64,000 nt of DNA from an uncultured Lachnospiraceae bacterium (GCA_946405625.1 CAMJHQ010000019.1:1-64000); one strand, 5' to 3'. Shown: positions 26,949 to 37,479, counted from the first letter of the stretch. The notes: generated by a model from the sequence alone, not told the origin. Numbers and translations are program-made.

Positions 26949-29170
26949 TCAACGATCCTCTTGAATTTCTTATCAAGTTCATCCTTTGTCATTCTTATAA
27001 TTGTAGGTCTTCCATGTGGACAAGTATATGGATTCTCAAGAGTCAGAAGTTTTTCAATCAGAGCTTCGGCTTCGCTTAAGGAAATCTCCTGATTTCCTTT
27101 GATTGCAGCCTTGCAGCCCATAGTTCCGAGTTTTCTTACAAATATATCTTCCGTAAGTCCGGTTACACCGGATGAAAGATATTCTGCGAATTCCAGGAAT
27201 ATATCCTTTGGATCAAGTCCTATCAGATTGACCGGTACAGCAGAGATATTTACTTCGTTTCCTCCGAAATCTCCGATTTCAAAGCCGGTCTTATTAAAAT
27301 ACTCTATATTATCCATAACTGCAAGCTTTTCAGCGGCGGATAATGTGATAATAAGTGGCGGGAAAAGCTGCTGAGAAACAATTCTACGTTCTTTGAACTC
27401 TGCAAGAAAGGTTTCATAATTGACCTTTTCATGAGCAGCATGCTGATCCATTATATATAATTCATTATTATATTCAGTAAGCCAGTAAGTCTTAAAAAGC
27501 TGACCTATTATATGATGTTTTGAAAGAGCTTCCTTTGAAAGATATTGAAATGTTTTCAGCTGTTCGCCCTGTGCCTTTAATAAAGCATCAGAATTTACAG
27601 AAACCGAGTCAGATTCAGATGAGGCTATGGCTTCGGATTTAGATGAAGTTGCAGCTTCATTATCCGGATTTACAGCTTCTGATTCAGTGTAGCTTCTGCT
27701 CTCATGTAGTTGATCCCTGTATTCTTTAGGAAGTATGCTTTCAAGTATTGAGTAACTATTCTTCGAAGAACTTCCTGAGTCATTAATTGAACTGAAGCTT
27801 TTGATGTTAGCTGCATCACTTCTTCTTACAGATTCCGTATTTGAACCTGTTCCGGTTGAAGAATTATTAATCTGTTCAGAAGAATTTGAATCCTGACTAT
27901 CGGTATTTTTATTATGTTCAGAAATATTAGAAACTGGTTGAGTTTCAGTATTCTTAAGCCCCTCAGGAATACTTGGATTCTGACTTTCAGTATTTATATT
28001 CTGTTCCTGAATATCTGAAACTGATCGGGTTTCGGTATTCTTAAGCTGTTCAGAAGTATTGAAATTACAATTATCGGATATCATGATCTGTTCTGCCTGA
28101 TATTTACTTCGTTCTGCATTATTCTGTTTGATCGGAGTATAAATGGTCTGCCTTTGACCATAATCGGCCTCTGCATCCGGAAGTAATTCCTTCTCCTGAA
28201 GTGTATCATGAACTGCATGAAATACAGCATGGAATAAAGCTTTCTCATTATCATAACGGAACTCAAGCTTAGCCGGATGAATGTTTACGTCACAGCTTTC
28301 GGGATTAACTTCAAGGAAAAGTACCGTAAATGGAAATCTATGCTGCATTACATAGGTTTTATAAGCTTCTTCGATTGCTTTGTTAATTACATTACTCTTT
28401 ATATATCTTTTGTTTACGAAATAATTCTCAAAGCTTCTGTTTCCCTTTGACAGGAAAGGCTTTCCGATAAATCCCGTAATTCTGATATCTTCATATGAAT
28501 AATCAACCGGAAGAAGTGACTTCGTGATATCGCTTCCATAAAGAGAATAAATAGTCTCTTTGAGTCTTCCGTCACCGGCAGTGCTTATCACATTTTTACC
28601 ATTCGATATAAGCTTAAATGAAATCTCCGGATGAGAAAGAGCCATATGATTTACAAGATCGGAAATATATGCTCCCTCAGTCATAGAAGTTTTAAGGAAT
28701 TTAAGTCTTGCAGGTGTATTAAAGAAAATATTCTTTGAAATAATAGTTGTTCCGTCCGGAGCACCTATTTCAACAAGTTCCTCTTCTTTTCCGCCTTTAA
28801 TGACATATTTAACACCGGTCATACTGTCTCTGGTCTTTGTGATCATTTCGGTTTCGGTAACTGCTGCTATGGTTGAAAGAGCTTCGCCTCTGAAACCGAG
28901 AGTACCGATTCCGACAAGATCATCTGCAGTATTCAGTTTACTTGTTGCATGTGACAGATATGCAGTGCGTACCTCATCGGCTGCAATGCCACATCCGTTA
29001 TCAGTAACTCTGATCATGGAAATACCGCCCTCTTTTATTTCGACGGTAATCCTTGTAGAGCCAGCATCGACAGAATTTTCTATAAGTTCTTTTACTATCG
29101 AAAGGGGTCTTTCAATGACCTCTCCGGCTGCAATCTTATCTATAGTTGACTGTTCAAGTACTTTAATCAT
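26945..29170 (-). CDS. mutL: DNA mismatch repair protein MutL
   Basis: A 741-residue GHKL ATPase and latent endonuclease. The N-terminal ATPase has IAAGEVIERP, VDAGSTRI, DNGCGI and GFRGEALSTI. Residues ~345-520 form a long Ser/Asn/Glu linker with ~30-residue repeats (NTETRSVSDIQEQ, NTETQPVSNISEH). The C-terminal domain carries the endonuclease motif DQHAAHEKVNYE near residue 577 and the zinc-site GCKAAIKGN and CPHGRPT. This is the methyl-independent nicking type. It overlaps mutS and miaA by 4 nt each. Confidence 0.96.
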   Translation of the reverse strand: MIKVLEQSTIDKIAAGEVIERPLSIVKELIENSVDAGSTRITVEIKEGGISMIRVTDNGCGIAADEVRTAYLSHATSKLNTADDLVGIGTLGFRGEALSTIAAVTETEMITKTRDSMTGVKYVIKGGKEEELVEIGAPDGTTIISKNIFFNTPARLKFLKTSMTEGAYISDLVNHMALSHPEISFKLISNGKNVISTAGDGRLKETIYSLYGSDITKSLLPVDYSYEDIRITGFIGKPFLSKGNRSFENYFVNKRYIKSNVINKAIEEAYKTYVMQHRFPFTVLFLEVNPESCDVNIHPAKLEFRYDNEKALFHAVFHAVHDTLQEKELLPDAEADYGQRQTIYTPIKQNNAERSKYQAEQIMISDNCNFNTSEQLKNTETRSVSDIQEQNINTESQNPSIPEGLKNTETQPVSNISEHNKNTDSQDSNSSEQINNSSTGTGSNTESVRRSDAANIKSFSSINDSGSSSKNSYSILESILPKEYRDQLHESRSYTESEAVNPDNEAATSSKSEAIASSESDSVSVNSDALLKAQGEQLKTFQYLSKEALSKHHIIGQLFKTYWLTEYNNELYIMDQHAAHEKVNYETFLAEFKERRIVSQQLFPPLIITLSAAEKLAVMDNIEYFNKTGFEIGDFGGNEVNISAVPVNLIGLDPKDIFLEFAEYLSSGVTGLTEDIFVRKLGTMGCKAAIKGNQEISLSEAEALIEKLLTLENPYTCPHGRPTIIRMTKDELDKKFKRIVE

Positions 29171-31809
29171 GATAATCGGTCCTTTAATTCCTGAAGGTAT
29201 AACATTGCCTTGACAGGAGTCATATTGTTAAGATCAAGTGCTTTAAGCTCAGCAGTAACACTTATATCTTCCGGTGAACCGAAAAGACTAAGCTGAGAAT
29301 TATCAGAAGGAGCTTTCTTTTCTTTATGCGTGCTTACGACATCAATAGTCTTAGCTTTACCGGTAATGTCTTCTTCAGCAAGATAATTGGATATATCTCT
29401 TGCTCTTTCAATAACTTCATTCGGTATACCGGCAAGTTTAGCTACTTCAATACCATAGGATCTGTCCGCACCGCCACGGATGATCTTTCTGAGGAATACA
29501 AGATGGTCGCCTTCCTGTTTGATAGCGATACAGTAGTTATTTACACTTGATAACTTTCCTTCGAGTTCTGTCAGTTCATGATAATGTGTGGCAAATAATG
29601 TTTTTGCACCTACAAAATCCTTATCCGCAATATATTCTACAACGGACCACGCTATTGAAAGTCCGTCAAAGGTTGAGGTTCCTCGTCCTATTTCATCCAT
29701 GATAATAAGTGAATCTTTAGTTGCATTTCTTAGAATATTTGCAACCTCACTCATCTCGACCATAAATGTTGATTGTCCTTGAGCAAGATCGTCACTTGCA
29801 CCGACTCTCGTAAATATCCTGTCAGAAACAGAAATGTCTGCAGAATCCGCAGGAACAAAACTTCCAAGCTGAGCCATAAGACATATAAGGGCTGTCTGTC
29901 TCATATATGTCGATTTACCGGCCATATTTGGTCCGGTTATGATCATTATCCTGTTTGCGGTTTCATCAAGATATGTATCATTTGGTATAAATGAATCATC
30001 CATTGTCATTGTTTCGACAACAGGATGTCTTCCACCGTGAATCTCAATAACACCGTTACTGTTTATATGAGGTCTGACATAATTATTTCTCATTGAAACA
30101 TAAGAAAGTGAAGCCAGAACATCAATAAGCGCTATCTGTGCTGCGGTTTTCTGAACTCTTACAATCTGTGATTCAAGGTAGTCACGAAGCTTACAGAATT
30201 CATCATACTCCATTCCGAACAGCTTATCCTCTGCTCCGAGAATTACATCAGACAAGCGGCTGAGTTCATCGGTAGTATATCTTTCGGAATTTGCAAGAGT
30301 CTGTTTTCTGATAAAATAATCGGGAACCAGATTCTTAAAGGAATTTGTGACATCAAAGAAATATCCGAAAACGCGGTTATATTTTATCTTCAGATTCTTG
30401 ATTCCTGTAGCAGTACGTTCCTTCTCTTCTATTTCTGCGAGATGCTGCTTTGAATTAGTCTTAGCTTCTTTGAAATCATCTATTTCTTTACTGTAACCTG
30501 TTTTGAAGATACCACCCTCTTTTACTGTAATAGGCGCATCATCATCGATTGCTTTAAGCAGAAGTTCATATATATCTTCAAGTGTATCAAAATCTTCTGC
30601 CATCTCATTAAAGATACTACCGGAAAGTTCCTTGATATTATTCTTTATATATGGCAGATAGTAAATTGAATTTCTGAAGCTGATCAAATCTCGCGGATTG
30701 GCCGATTTCATTGCAATCCTCGACATCAATCTTTCAAGATCGTATATTGAATTCAGATATTCACGCATTTCATCGCGGCAGATAACATTAACATTCAGAC
30801 TGTCGATTGCATCATATCTTTTCTCAATCTCATCTATGTTTAAAAGAGGCATATCGACAAAGCTTTTAAGGAGTCTCGCTCCCATGGCCGTCTTTGTTTT
30901 ATCCAATACCCAGATGAGTGATCCTCGTTTAGATTTATCCCTCATCGTTTCTGTAAGTTCAAGATTTCTCTTGGTTGATGAATCAATTATCATATATTCA
31001 CTGATAAAATACAGCTCAATATGATTTATCTGATTCAGGAGATCCATCTGTGTATCGAGCAGATACTGAAGAAGCGATCCGGATGCCATAACAGCTCCGG
31101 GATAGTCCTTAAGACCGAGTCCTTCAAGGTTTGTTACCTTCATCTGTTTAAGGATCTTTTCAGTACATACAGAAGCTGTATAATAACGATCCTTTAATTC
31201 CGTATCTGTTATATTCATACGCTTCTTCAGGTCATTATAAACCTCATAAAAGCTTTTTCCGGGATCGTTATCTAAATGAAGAATTATCTCGCTGGGTTCA
31301 AATCTGATTATTTCATCGAGTATTTTTGACTTATCCTTAACTTCGGTAGTCAGAAAACTTCCTGTTGATATATCGGCTACTGCAATACCGAAAGAACCAC
31401 TCTCACCGTAAACGGACATTATATAATTATTCTTATCATCAGACAGAGTATCTCCGGTCATACTTGTACCGGGAGTTACTATACGAATAACTTTTCGCTC
31501 AACAAGCCCTTTGGCTTCCTTTGGATCCTGGACCTGTTCGCAGATAGCTACTTTGTATCCGAGCTTTATAAGTCTGCTGATATATGTTTCCGCAGCATGA
31601 AAAGGAACGCCGCACATAGGCGCGCGTTCTTCCATTCCACAGTCTTTTCCTGTTAATGTAAGTTCAAGTTCCCTCGATACAAGCTCTGCATCGTCGAAAA
31701 ACATTTCATAGAAGTCACCCAGTCTGTAAAAGAGAATGCAGCCTTCATTTTCATCCTTCATCTTAAGATAATGCTGCATCATAGGTGACAGTTTACTTCT
31801 GTCAATCAT
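29167..31809 (-). CDS. mutS: DNA mismatch repair protein MutS
   Basis: An 880-residue mismatch sensor. The mismatch-binding domain has the Phe-x-Glu wedge in YRLGDFYEMF (residues ~28-40), followed by connector, lever and clamp domains. The ATPase has Walker A GPNMAGKSTYMRQ, Walker B LIIMDEIGRGTSTFDG, and ATHYHELTELE. The C-terminal extension includes SQLSLFG, which is a plausible beta-clamp binding peptide (QLSLF). It overlaps miaB by 8 nt and mutL by 4 nt. Confidence 0.97.
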   Translation of the reverse strand: MIDRSKLSPMMQHYLKMKDENEGCILFYRLGDFYEMFFDDAELVSRELELTLTGKDCGMEERAPMCGVPFHAAETYISRLIKLGYKVAICEQVQDPKEAKGLVERKVIRIVTPGTSMTGDTLSDDKNNYIMSVYGESGSFGIAVADISTGSFLTTEVKDKSKILDEIIRFEPSEIILHLDNDPGKSFYEVYNDLKKRMNITDTELKDRYYTASVCTEKILKQMKVTNLEGLGLKDYPGAVMASGSLLQYLLDTQMDLLNQINHIELYFISEYMIIDSSTKRNLELTETMRDKSKRGSLIWVLDKTKTAMGARLLKSFVDMPLLNIDEIEKRYDAIDSLNVNVICRDEMREYLNSIYDLERLMSRIAMKSANPRDLISFRNSIYYLPYIKNNIKELSGSIFNEMAEDFDTLEDIYELLLKAIDDDAPITVKEGGIFKTGYSKEIDDFKEAKTNSKQHLAEIEEKERTATGIKNLKIKYNRVFGYFFDVTNSFKNLVPDYFIRKQTLANSERYTTDELSRLSDVILGAEDKLFGMEYDEFCKLRDYLESQIVRVQKTAAQIALIDVLASLSYVSMRNNYVRPHINSNGVIEIHGGRHPVVETMTMDDSFIPNDTYLDETANRIMIITGPNMAGKSTYMRQTALICLMAQLGSFVPADSADISVSDRIFTRVGASDDLAQGQSTFMVEMSEVANILRNATKDSLIIMDEIGRGTSTFDGLSIAWSVVEYIADKDFVGAKTLFATHYHELTELEGKLSSVNNYCIAIKQEGDHLVFLRKIIRGGADRSYGIEVAKLAGIPNEVIERARDISNYLAEEDITGKAKTIDVVSTHKEKKAPSDNSQLSLFGSPEDISVTAELKALDLNNMTPVKAMLYLQELKDRLS

Positions 31810-33289
31810 TTATCTCACCTAAATAGTAAAATCCTTTTGCTTCACGTAAGAATACACTCTGAATAGTACCGATCATACTACTGTCTCCCGGAAAATGTAC
31901 CAGAATGTTGTTACTCATTCTGCCTGTTACATATCCATCGAGATGATCATTCATTTCTTCAACAAGAACATCGGCAACTGTTCCTTCGAATCTTCCGGAA
32001 CTCTTTGCGGTAACCTCATGTACAAGGTCAAGTACACGCTGGAATCTTTCGTTTACAATTTCAGCCGGAAGCTGTTCCATAGAAGCTGCTGGTGTACCTG
32101 TTCTTATGGAATATATAAATGTAAATACCTGATCATATTGTGAATGACGTATAACATCCATAGTATCCTGAATATCCTCTTCAGTCTCACCAGGGAAGCC
32201 TATCATTATATCGGTAGAAAGTGATATATCAGGTATTTCCTTGCGGATCTTATCTACGAGATTCAGATATTGATCCTTTGTATAATGACGGTTCATTTTC
32301 TGAAGAAGTTTAGTTGAGCCGCACTGAACAGGAAGATGAAGCTGCCTGCATATCTTAGGCTCATTCTTCATAACTTCAATAAGCTTATCTGAAAGGTCTT
32401 TCGGATGGCTTGTCATAAAGCGGACTCTTTCAATTCCATCTATTTTGCAGACATCGGATAGCAGTTCAGGAAATCCGTAATCAGGGTTATTACTGATAAT
32501 CTCGCTTTCATCCATAAAGTTAATTCCGTATGAATTAACATTTTGTCCGAGAAGCATGATTTCGATAACTCCCTCATCACGAAGAGATTTGACTTCATCA
32601 AGTATATCCTCCGGAGTACGGCTTCTTTCTCTGCCGCGCACATACGGAACTATACAGTATGTACAGAAATTATTACATCCGTACATTATATTTACACCGG
32701 ATTTAAAACTATACTTTCTCTTTTGAGGTAGTCTTTCAACACTTTTTTCCGGAGATTTAAGCACTTCAACAATCTGCTTTTCTTTTCCCGTAAATCTTCT
32801 GTACAGAAGCTCGGCAAGCTTATAGAAATTGAAAGTTCCGAACATAAGATCAACAAATCTGTACTTGGTCCTGATATATTCAACCAGATCCTCCTGCTGC
32901 ATCATGCATCCGCAGATTGCAATCATATCAACGGTTCCGTTCTCCTTAAGCTTCTTAAGAGCTCCGAGATGTCCGTAGACCTTCGTGTTGGCATTTTCTC
33001 TTACAGTGCAAGTATTAAATACGATAAGATCTGCTTTCTCATCTTCGGCTTCTACCATTCCGATACGATTCAGAATACCAATGATTTTTTCTGAATCATG
33101 TGAATTCATCTGACATCCGAAGGTCTGAACAGAGAAAGTATAAGGACGTCCGAGTGCTTCGGACTTTGCCTTAACTATCTCCACACATTTATCCATAAAG
33201 TATTCTTGACGTTCTTCTTCTGTAAGACCGTCAAGAACACTTTCATAATCAGTATATGTACTTTTAACTTTGATATTATCTAAATCCAT
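31802..33289 (-). CDS. miaB: tRNA-2-methylthio-N6-dimethylallyladenosine synthase
   Basis: Radical-SAM methylthiotransferase that converts i6A37 to ms2i6A37. At 495 residues it includes an N-terminal extension of ~45. The UPF0004 domain has three cluster cysteines (TFGCQMN, NTCTVREN, CGCMMQQ). The radical-SAM domain has YGCNNFCTYCIVPYVRGRERSR with CxxxCxxC. A C-terminal TRAM domain (EEMNDHLDGYVTGRMSNNI and on) follows. Its start shares a nucleotide with the end of nadE, and it overlaps mutS. Confidence 0.96.
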   Translation of the reverse strand: MDLDNIKVKSTYTDYESVLDGLTEEERQEYFMDKCVEIVKAKSEALGRPYTFSVQTFGCQMNSHDSEKIIGILNRIGMVEAEDEKADLIVFNTCTVRENANTKVYGHLGALKKLKENGTVDMIAICGCMMQQEDLVEYIRTKYRFVDLMFGTFNFYKLAELLYRRFTGKEKQIVEVLKSPEKSVERLPQKRKYSFKSGVNIMYGCNNFCTYCIVPYVRGRERSRTPEDILDEVKSLRDEGVIEIMLLGQNVNSYGINFMDESEIISNNPDYGFPELLSDVCKIDGIERVRFMTSHPKDLSDKLIEVMKNEPKICRQLHLPVQCGSTKLLQKMNRHYTKDQYLNLVDKIRKEIPDISLSTDIMIGFPGETEEDIQDTMDVIRHSQYDQVFTFIYSIRTGTPAASMEQLPAEIVNERFQRVLDLVHEVTAKSSGRFEGTVADVLVEEMNDHLDGYVTGRMSNNILVHFPGDSSMIGTIQSVFLREAKGFYYLGEIND

Positions 33290-35229
33290 TATAGAGTTTC
33301 AAGCTCCTTCATCCATAAATCTGCAGCCGCATCGGATGGCATTCTGAAATCACCTCTCGGTGAAAGCGAAATTGTTCCGACTTTAACGCCGTCAGGCATG
33401 CAGCTTCTCTTAAACTGCTGCTGGAAGAATCTTTTGTAGAACATATTCATCCATTTTTTGATCTCTGCTTCGGAATAATCCCCTCCCAAAGCTTTCTTTG
33501 CAAGGAAATATACTTTTGACGGAGAGAATCCGAATCTTAAAGTATAATACAGGAAGAAATCATGAAGTTCATAAGGACCAACAGAATCTTCCGTTTTCTG
33601 AGAAATCTCACCATTTTCATCTGGAGGCAGAAGCTCCGGACTGATCGGAGTATCAAGTATATCCTTCAGTACATTTTCACTTCCTGGGAAAATGTTATTC
33701 TCAACAACACTGTCGATCATCCATCTTACAAGAGTCTTCGGAATACTTCCATTGACACCGTACATAGCCATCTGATCTCCGTTATATGTGCACCATCCCA
33801 AAGCAAGCTCAGAGAGGTCACCGGTACCGACAACAAGACCGCCAACCTTATTTGCATAATCCATAAGAACCTGAGTTCTTTCTCTTGCCTGGGTATTTTC
33901 ATATGTTGTATTCTTCTCTTCCGGATCATGACCGATATCCTTGAAATGCTGTAAGCAAGCATCCTTGATATTTATGACAATCGGTTCTGTTCCCAGACTC
34001 TTAATAAGTTCAAGTGAGTTATTATAGGTTCTGTCAGTAGTACCGAATGCAGGCATCGTAATTGCAATAAGATCACTTGCCGGTCTTCCGAGCTTGCGAA
34101 GTGCCTTTGCACAAACAAGGAGGGCCAGTGTAGAATCCATTCCACCCGATACTCCTATAACAGGCTTGCTGTTAGTGATCTTAAGCCTCTTAACGAGTCC
34201 GCCGACCTGCATATCAAATATTTCGTTACATCTCTTAACTCTTTTCGTCTTTGATGAAGGAATGAAAGGATGTTTTCTTGTGATAACGTATTCTCCATCG
34301 GATTCAGGAAGAATGATGTCACTAAGAGATACAAACATTGTATCCTTCAAAGTTTTTCTGTATATTTTTCTTGCATCACCGAAGGTTGTATTCTTCATTC
34401 GATCTGCTCTTATACGTCCCAGATCCATATCTGCAATCAGAATATAATCACTTGCAATAAATTCCTTATTCTCATTGAGAATTCTTCCATATTCGGCAAT
34501 AATGCTCTGACCTGAGAATATGACATCCTGTGTTGATTCATCACAACCTGCAGATACATAAATATAGTCACATATATTTGCTGAACTGAGATGCTTAACA
34601 AGCTCACGTCTGTATTCACGTTTTCCAATCACTTCGTTACTTGCGGAGATATTTACAATTATTTCAGCTCCTGCAAGTGCCATCCATGAACCCGGCGTAA
34701 CTGATCCCCATGCATCTTCGCAAATTTCAATTCCGAGCGAAACACCACCCAGATCATATACAACAGAACTGCCTACAGGAATACTGTAATCACCGATTGC
34801 AGGTATATATACATAATCAGTATCGAGCTCTGCGGCTGATGTAAACCATCTCTTCTCATAGAATTCGTTATAATTCGGAAGCATAGTCTTGACTGTTATA
34901 CCGATAACAGTTCCGTTTACGATGACAAATGCTCCGTTATATAGTCTGTTATTTATAACTACGGGTGCACCGAGAATAACAACCTGTGAACTGTTTTCCG
35001 TAGCTGAAACAATCTCTGCAACGGCTTTGTTAGATGCTTCGATCAGAGTCTTCTGAAAGAAAAGATCCTGACATGTATAACCCGTTACAGCAAGCTCGGG
35101 AAATGCGATTATTCCGGTATCATAGCTTGCAGCCTCAACAAGCTTATCGAGAATCTGCTTTTTATTGAATTCAACATCTCCTACACGTAATTCGGGAACA
35201 CAAGCTGCAGCTCTGTAAAAATCAAACAT
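33289..35229 (-). CDS. nadE: Glutamine-dependent NAD+ synthetase
   Basis: Amidates deamido-NAD+ to NAD+ using glutamine. A 646-residue two-domain enzyme. The nitrilase-type glutaminase (residues ~1-290) has the triad Glu in FPELAVTGYT, Lys near VKTMLPNYNEFYEKRWF, and Cys in GIEICEDAW. The synthetase domain has the PP-loop VSGGMDSTLALLV and GTGDLSELALGW. It heads the nadE-miaB-mutS-mutL-miaA overlapping run. Since the island cargo may act on NAD- or ADP-ribose-linked substrates, its presence nearby is probably coincidence. Confidence 0.96.
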   Translation of the reverse strand: MFDFYRAAACVPELRVGDVEFNKKQILDKLVEAASYDTGIIAFPELAVTGYTCQDLFFQKTLIEASNKAVAEIVSATENSSQVVILGAPVVINNRLYNGAFVIVNGTVIGITVKTMLPNYNEFYEKRWFTSAAELDTDYVYIPAIGDYSIPVGSSVVYDLGGVSLGIEICEDAWGSVTPGSWMALAGAEIIVNISASNEVIGKREYRRELVKHLSSANICDYIYVSAGCDESTQDVIFSGQSIIAEYGRILNENKEFIASDYILIADMDLGRIRADRMKNTTFGDARKIYRKTLKDTMFVSLSDIILPESDGEYVITRKHPFIPSSKTKRVKRCNEIFDMQVGGLVKRLKITNSKPVIGVSGGMDSTLALLVCAKALRKLGRPASDLIAITMPAFGTTDRTYNNSLELIKSLGTEPIVINIKDACLQHFKDIGHDPEEKNTTYENTQARERTQVLMDYANKVGGLVVGTGDLSELALGWCTYNGDQMAMYGVNGSIPKTLVRWMIDSVVENNIFPGSENVLKDILDTPISPELLPPDENGEISQKTEDSVGPYELHDFFLYYTLRFGFSPSKVYFLAKKALGGDYSEAEIKKWMNMFYKRFFQQQFKRSCMPDGVKVGTISLSPRGDFRMPSDAAADLWMKELETL

Positions 35230-35303
35230 TTACGTACCCTCCGTTTTATTCAAATTCAAATGATTATCTAGATATATTTCAATGAATTATAGATCTGATA
35301 TGG

Positions 35304-35340
35304 ATCTGATGTATCGTAAACAATCATTTGTACATCAGAT
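35304..35340. promoter_or_regulatory. Hairpin between recU and nadE
   Basis: ATCTGATGTA (35304-35313) pairs perfectly with TACATCAGAT (35331-35340) around 17 nt. There is no U tract on either side, so it is a weak terminator or an mRNA processing or operator structure. Confidence 0.35.
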
Positions 35341-35346
35341 TTGGTT

Positions 35347-35883
35347 TTATTCATCCCTTGATTCAAGATCAAGTGCTAATCCCTGCAGATAATTAACAAC
35401 CGCACCACCTGAAGGTTTTAGGAAATATTCATCTGCAAGTTCAACATATTTGAAATTCTTGGGATGTCCTTCTTTGACACGTTCTATATATTTCTTGAGT
35501 TCAACAAAAGGCATATAATACATGTCATTTCTCATAGTAAAATGTATCAGAAGAAAGGAAACACCGCCCTGACTTTCAAATTCCTCCATGAATTTATACT
35601 GATGCTCATGGATATTCTGAAGAGCAAAAGTATCGGTCTTACATTCTTTTGCATCAAAGCATATCGGTACAGATTGAACTACTCCTATATAATCTACAGT
35701 TGAATCTTTTTCAAAATAAGCTTCTGTAATAAGTTTCTTCTCTGAATTAAATTTCAGAGGTGTTATAGGAGTTGGAATCTTTTGTACAAGTCCAAGATTC
35801 TGTTTTCTGTAATATTCATTTGTACTATTTATAAGGTCTTCAAAGGTAGAACCTCTGAGTCCTCTGGAATTCCATGTCGCCAT
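35347..35883 (-). CDS. recU: Holliday junction resolvase RecU
   Basis: A 178-residue PD-(D/E)XK-type resolvase that cuts four-way junctions in recombination and segregation. It opens MATWNSRGLRGSTFEDLINS, the family N terminus. IPTPITPLK, EAYFEKDSTVDYIGV with a metal-binding Asp, and CFDAKECKT (the E-x-K of the active site) follow. The ATG at 35883 is chosen because it starts one base after the stop of the pseudouridine synthase gene and the family begins there; longer in-frame versions add unrelated residues. Confidence 0.9.
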   Translation of the reverse strand: MATWNSRGLRGSTFEDLINSTNEYYRKQNLGLVQKIPTPITPLKFNSEKKLITEAYFEKDSTVDYIGVVQSVPICFDAKECKTDTFALQNIHEHQYKFMEEFESQGGVSFLLIHFTMRNDMYYMPFVELKKYIERVKEGHPKNFKYVELADEYFLKPSGGAVVNYLQGLALDLESRDE

Positions 35884-35884
35884 A

Positions 35885-36874
35885 TTAGAAGTATTCCTCA
35901 ATATCTTTTGGAAAATCGGCTCTAAAAACCTCAGTTTCACTGAGTTTCAGCAATCCGGCATGAAGGAGTTGTCTCTTCGGTCTTGGTTTTAATTTTCTGT
36001 CAAGTTCCGTATCTCCGTATTTTCTGTCTCCGACTATCGGAAAACCGAGATACCGGAGAGAGACTCTTATCTGATGAGATTTTCCGGTATATAATACAGC
36101 CTCAACAAGAGAGATATTATTCTCATCATTATATTTCAGAAATCTGAAACCGGTCTTTATATAGTCGCTTCCGGTTACATCTTTCAATACTTTTACGGTA
36201 TTATCTTTTTCGTTTTTGGAAAAACCGAGTGTATATATTCCGTCCTTATCGAATCTTCCGTGAACAACAGCAAAATAAGATTTTAATACTTTGGATTCTT
36301 CACCTTTTTCACGCATTTTATCGGATAGATATCTGAGACCTTTCTGAGTTTTTCCGGCGGTTATGATTCCGCTTGTATTTCTATCTAATCTGTTGCATAC
36401 GGATGGTCTGAAGTTTTCAAGCTGAGATCTGCTGATCATATTACATTCCAGCATATGGTCTATAACAGCTTCATTTATACTGTAATCTTCAGCTGATGCC
36501 TTCTGAGATAAAACTCCCGCGGGTTTATTGATTATGATATAGTCATCGTTTTCATAAATTATATTATCTTCGGTTAATTTGATAATCTTATCATTCTTAC
36601 CGGTTTTATGCCTATTAACGCTGTTTGGGCTATCGGCGCTGTTATCCGAATATGAAGAATGAAACAGCCGGATGGTATCATCGGAAAGATATAATTTAAC
36701 TTTGTCACCATCTTTCAGAATTTCTTCTCCGTCAGCTTTCTTATCATTTAAAACTATATTCTTTTTTCGAAGCATTTTATAAGTAAAGGACTGAGGTGCT
36801 TTATCAAAATATTTAAAGCACAGCTTCTTGAGCTTCTGACCTTCATCAAGTTTTGATATTTTTAATTCAATCAT
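35885..36874 (-). CDS. RluA/RluC-family pseudouridine synthase
   Basis: A 329-residue RNA pseudouridine synthase, second of its type in the window. The N-terminal S4-like domain (residues ~12-70: EGQKLKKLCFKYFDKAP..., LRKKNIVLNDKKADGEEILKDGD read in parts) is followed by an Asn/Ser-rich linker. The catalytic domain has VCNRLDRNTSGIITAGKT with the catalytic Asp, YTGKSHQIRVSLRYLG and PIVGDRKYGD. The target is probably 23S rRNA (RluC-like), but it could be tRNA. It lies one base before recU. Confidence 0.88.
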   Translation of the reverse strand: MIELKISKLDEGQKLKKLCFKYFDKAPQSFTYKMLRKKNIVLNDKKADGEEILKDGDKVKLYLSDDTIRLFHSSYSDNSADSPNSVNRHKTGKNDKIIKLTEDNIIYENDDYIIINKPAGVLSQKASAEDYSINEAVIDHMLECNMISRSQLENFRPSVCNRLDRNTSGIITAGKTQKGLRYLSDKMREKGEESKVLKSYFAVVHGRFDKDGIYTLGFSKNEKDNTVKVLKDVTGSDYIKTGFRFLKYNDENNISLVEAVLYTGKSHQIRVSLRYLGFPIVGDRKYGDTELDRKLKPRPKRQLLHAGLLKLSETEVFRADFPKDIEEYF

Positions 36875-36900
36875 TTATTGATACCCGATATAAAATATAG

Positions 36901-37479
36901 TTAAAAACCGGCCTCCAGAAGCTTTGTGCGAAGCTTTTCACTTTGCTTGATCTCTTTTGATGCTTTTTTTAATCTTCCGATCTCTTTGTCAAAGCCATCA
37001 ATATTGTCAACTATGCAAATTCTGACTTTATCTTTGCTGTCTGAAAATACATTTTCAAGATATTCTGTAGATTGTTTCTTTTCAGCAGTATCAGATGCTT
37101 CGGGACGGTATGCAACTATTCCGTTATTTATGATTGCAGCAACCGGGAAAAACTTAACATCATCATCAGTAACTGATATATCATATAAAAGATTCAGAGA
37201 ATGATTCTCGCTTATTTTTTCGGTTTTTTCATATTCATCTTTACTGAGAGGCTTACATTTTAGACTCAGAAGGTATGATACGAAATTCTTTGCAAAAGGA
37301 ATAGACATTACTGCCGCAATTACAATAAACAATGTTCTTCTTGTCTGGAACACTATGAGACTGAATACAACGTCAGTCAGTATAAAAAGAAAACAGATAA
37401 ATATTATTGCAAGTTTGATCAGTTTATATCTTTTTAAATGTCCGTAATGTCCTTTACGAAGATTTTTTTCTTCTTTCAT
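36901..37479 (-). CDS. Membrane protein, unknown
   Basis: About 192 residues with a basic N terminus and two adjacent hydrophobic helices (about residues 22-44 and 48-70). The rest is a cytosolic domain rich in Lys/Glu, ending in a charged helix (KKASKEIKQSEKLRTKLLEA). The ATG at 37479 overlaps the stop of the methyltransferase gene as ATGA, with GGAG 9 nt before it, which decides the start. I do not recognise the family. It sits between two RNA-modification genes. Confidence 0.7.
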   Translation of the reverse strand: MKEEKNLRKGHYGHLKRYKLIKLAIIFICFLFILTDVVFSLIVFQTRRTLFIVIAAVMSIPFAKNFVSYLLSLKCKPLSKDEYEKTEKISENHSLNLLYDISVTDDDVKFFPVAAIINNGIVAYRPEASDTAEKKQSTEYLENVFSDSKDKVRICIVDNIDGFDKEIGRLKKASKEIKQSEKLRTKLLEAGF

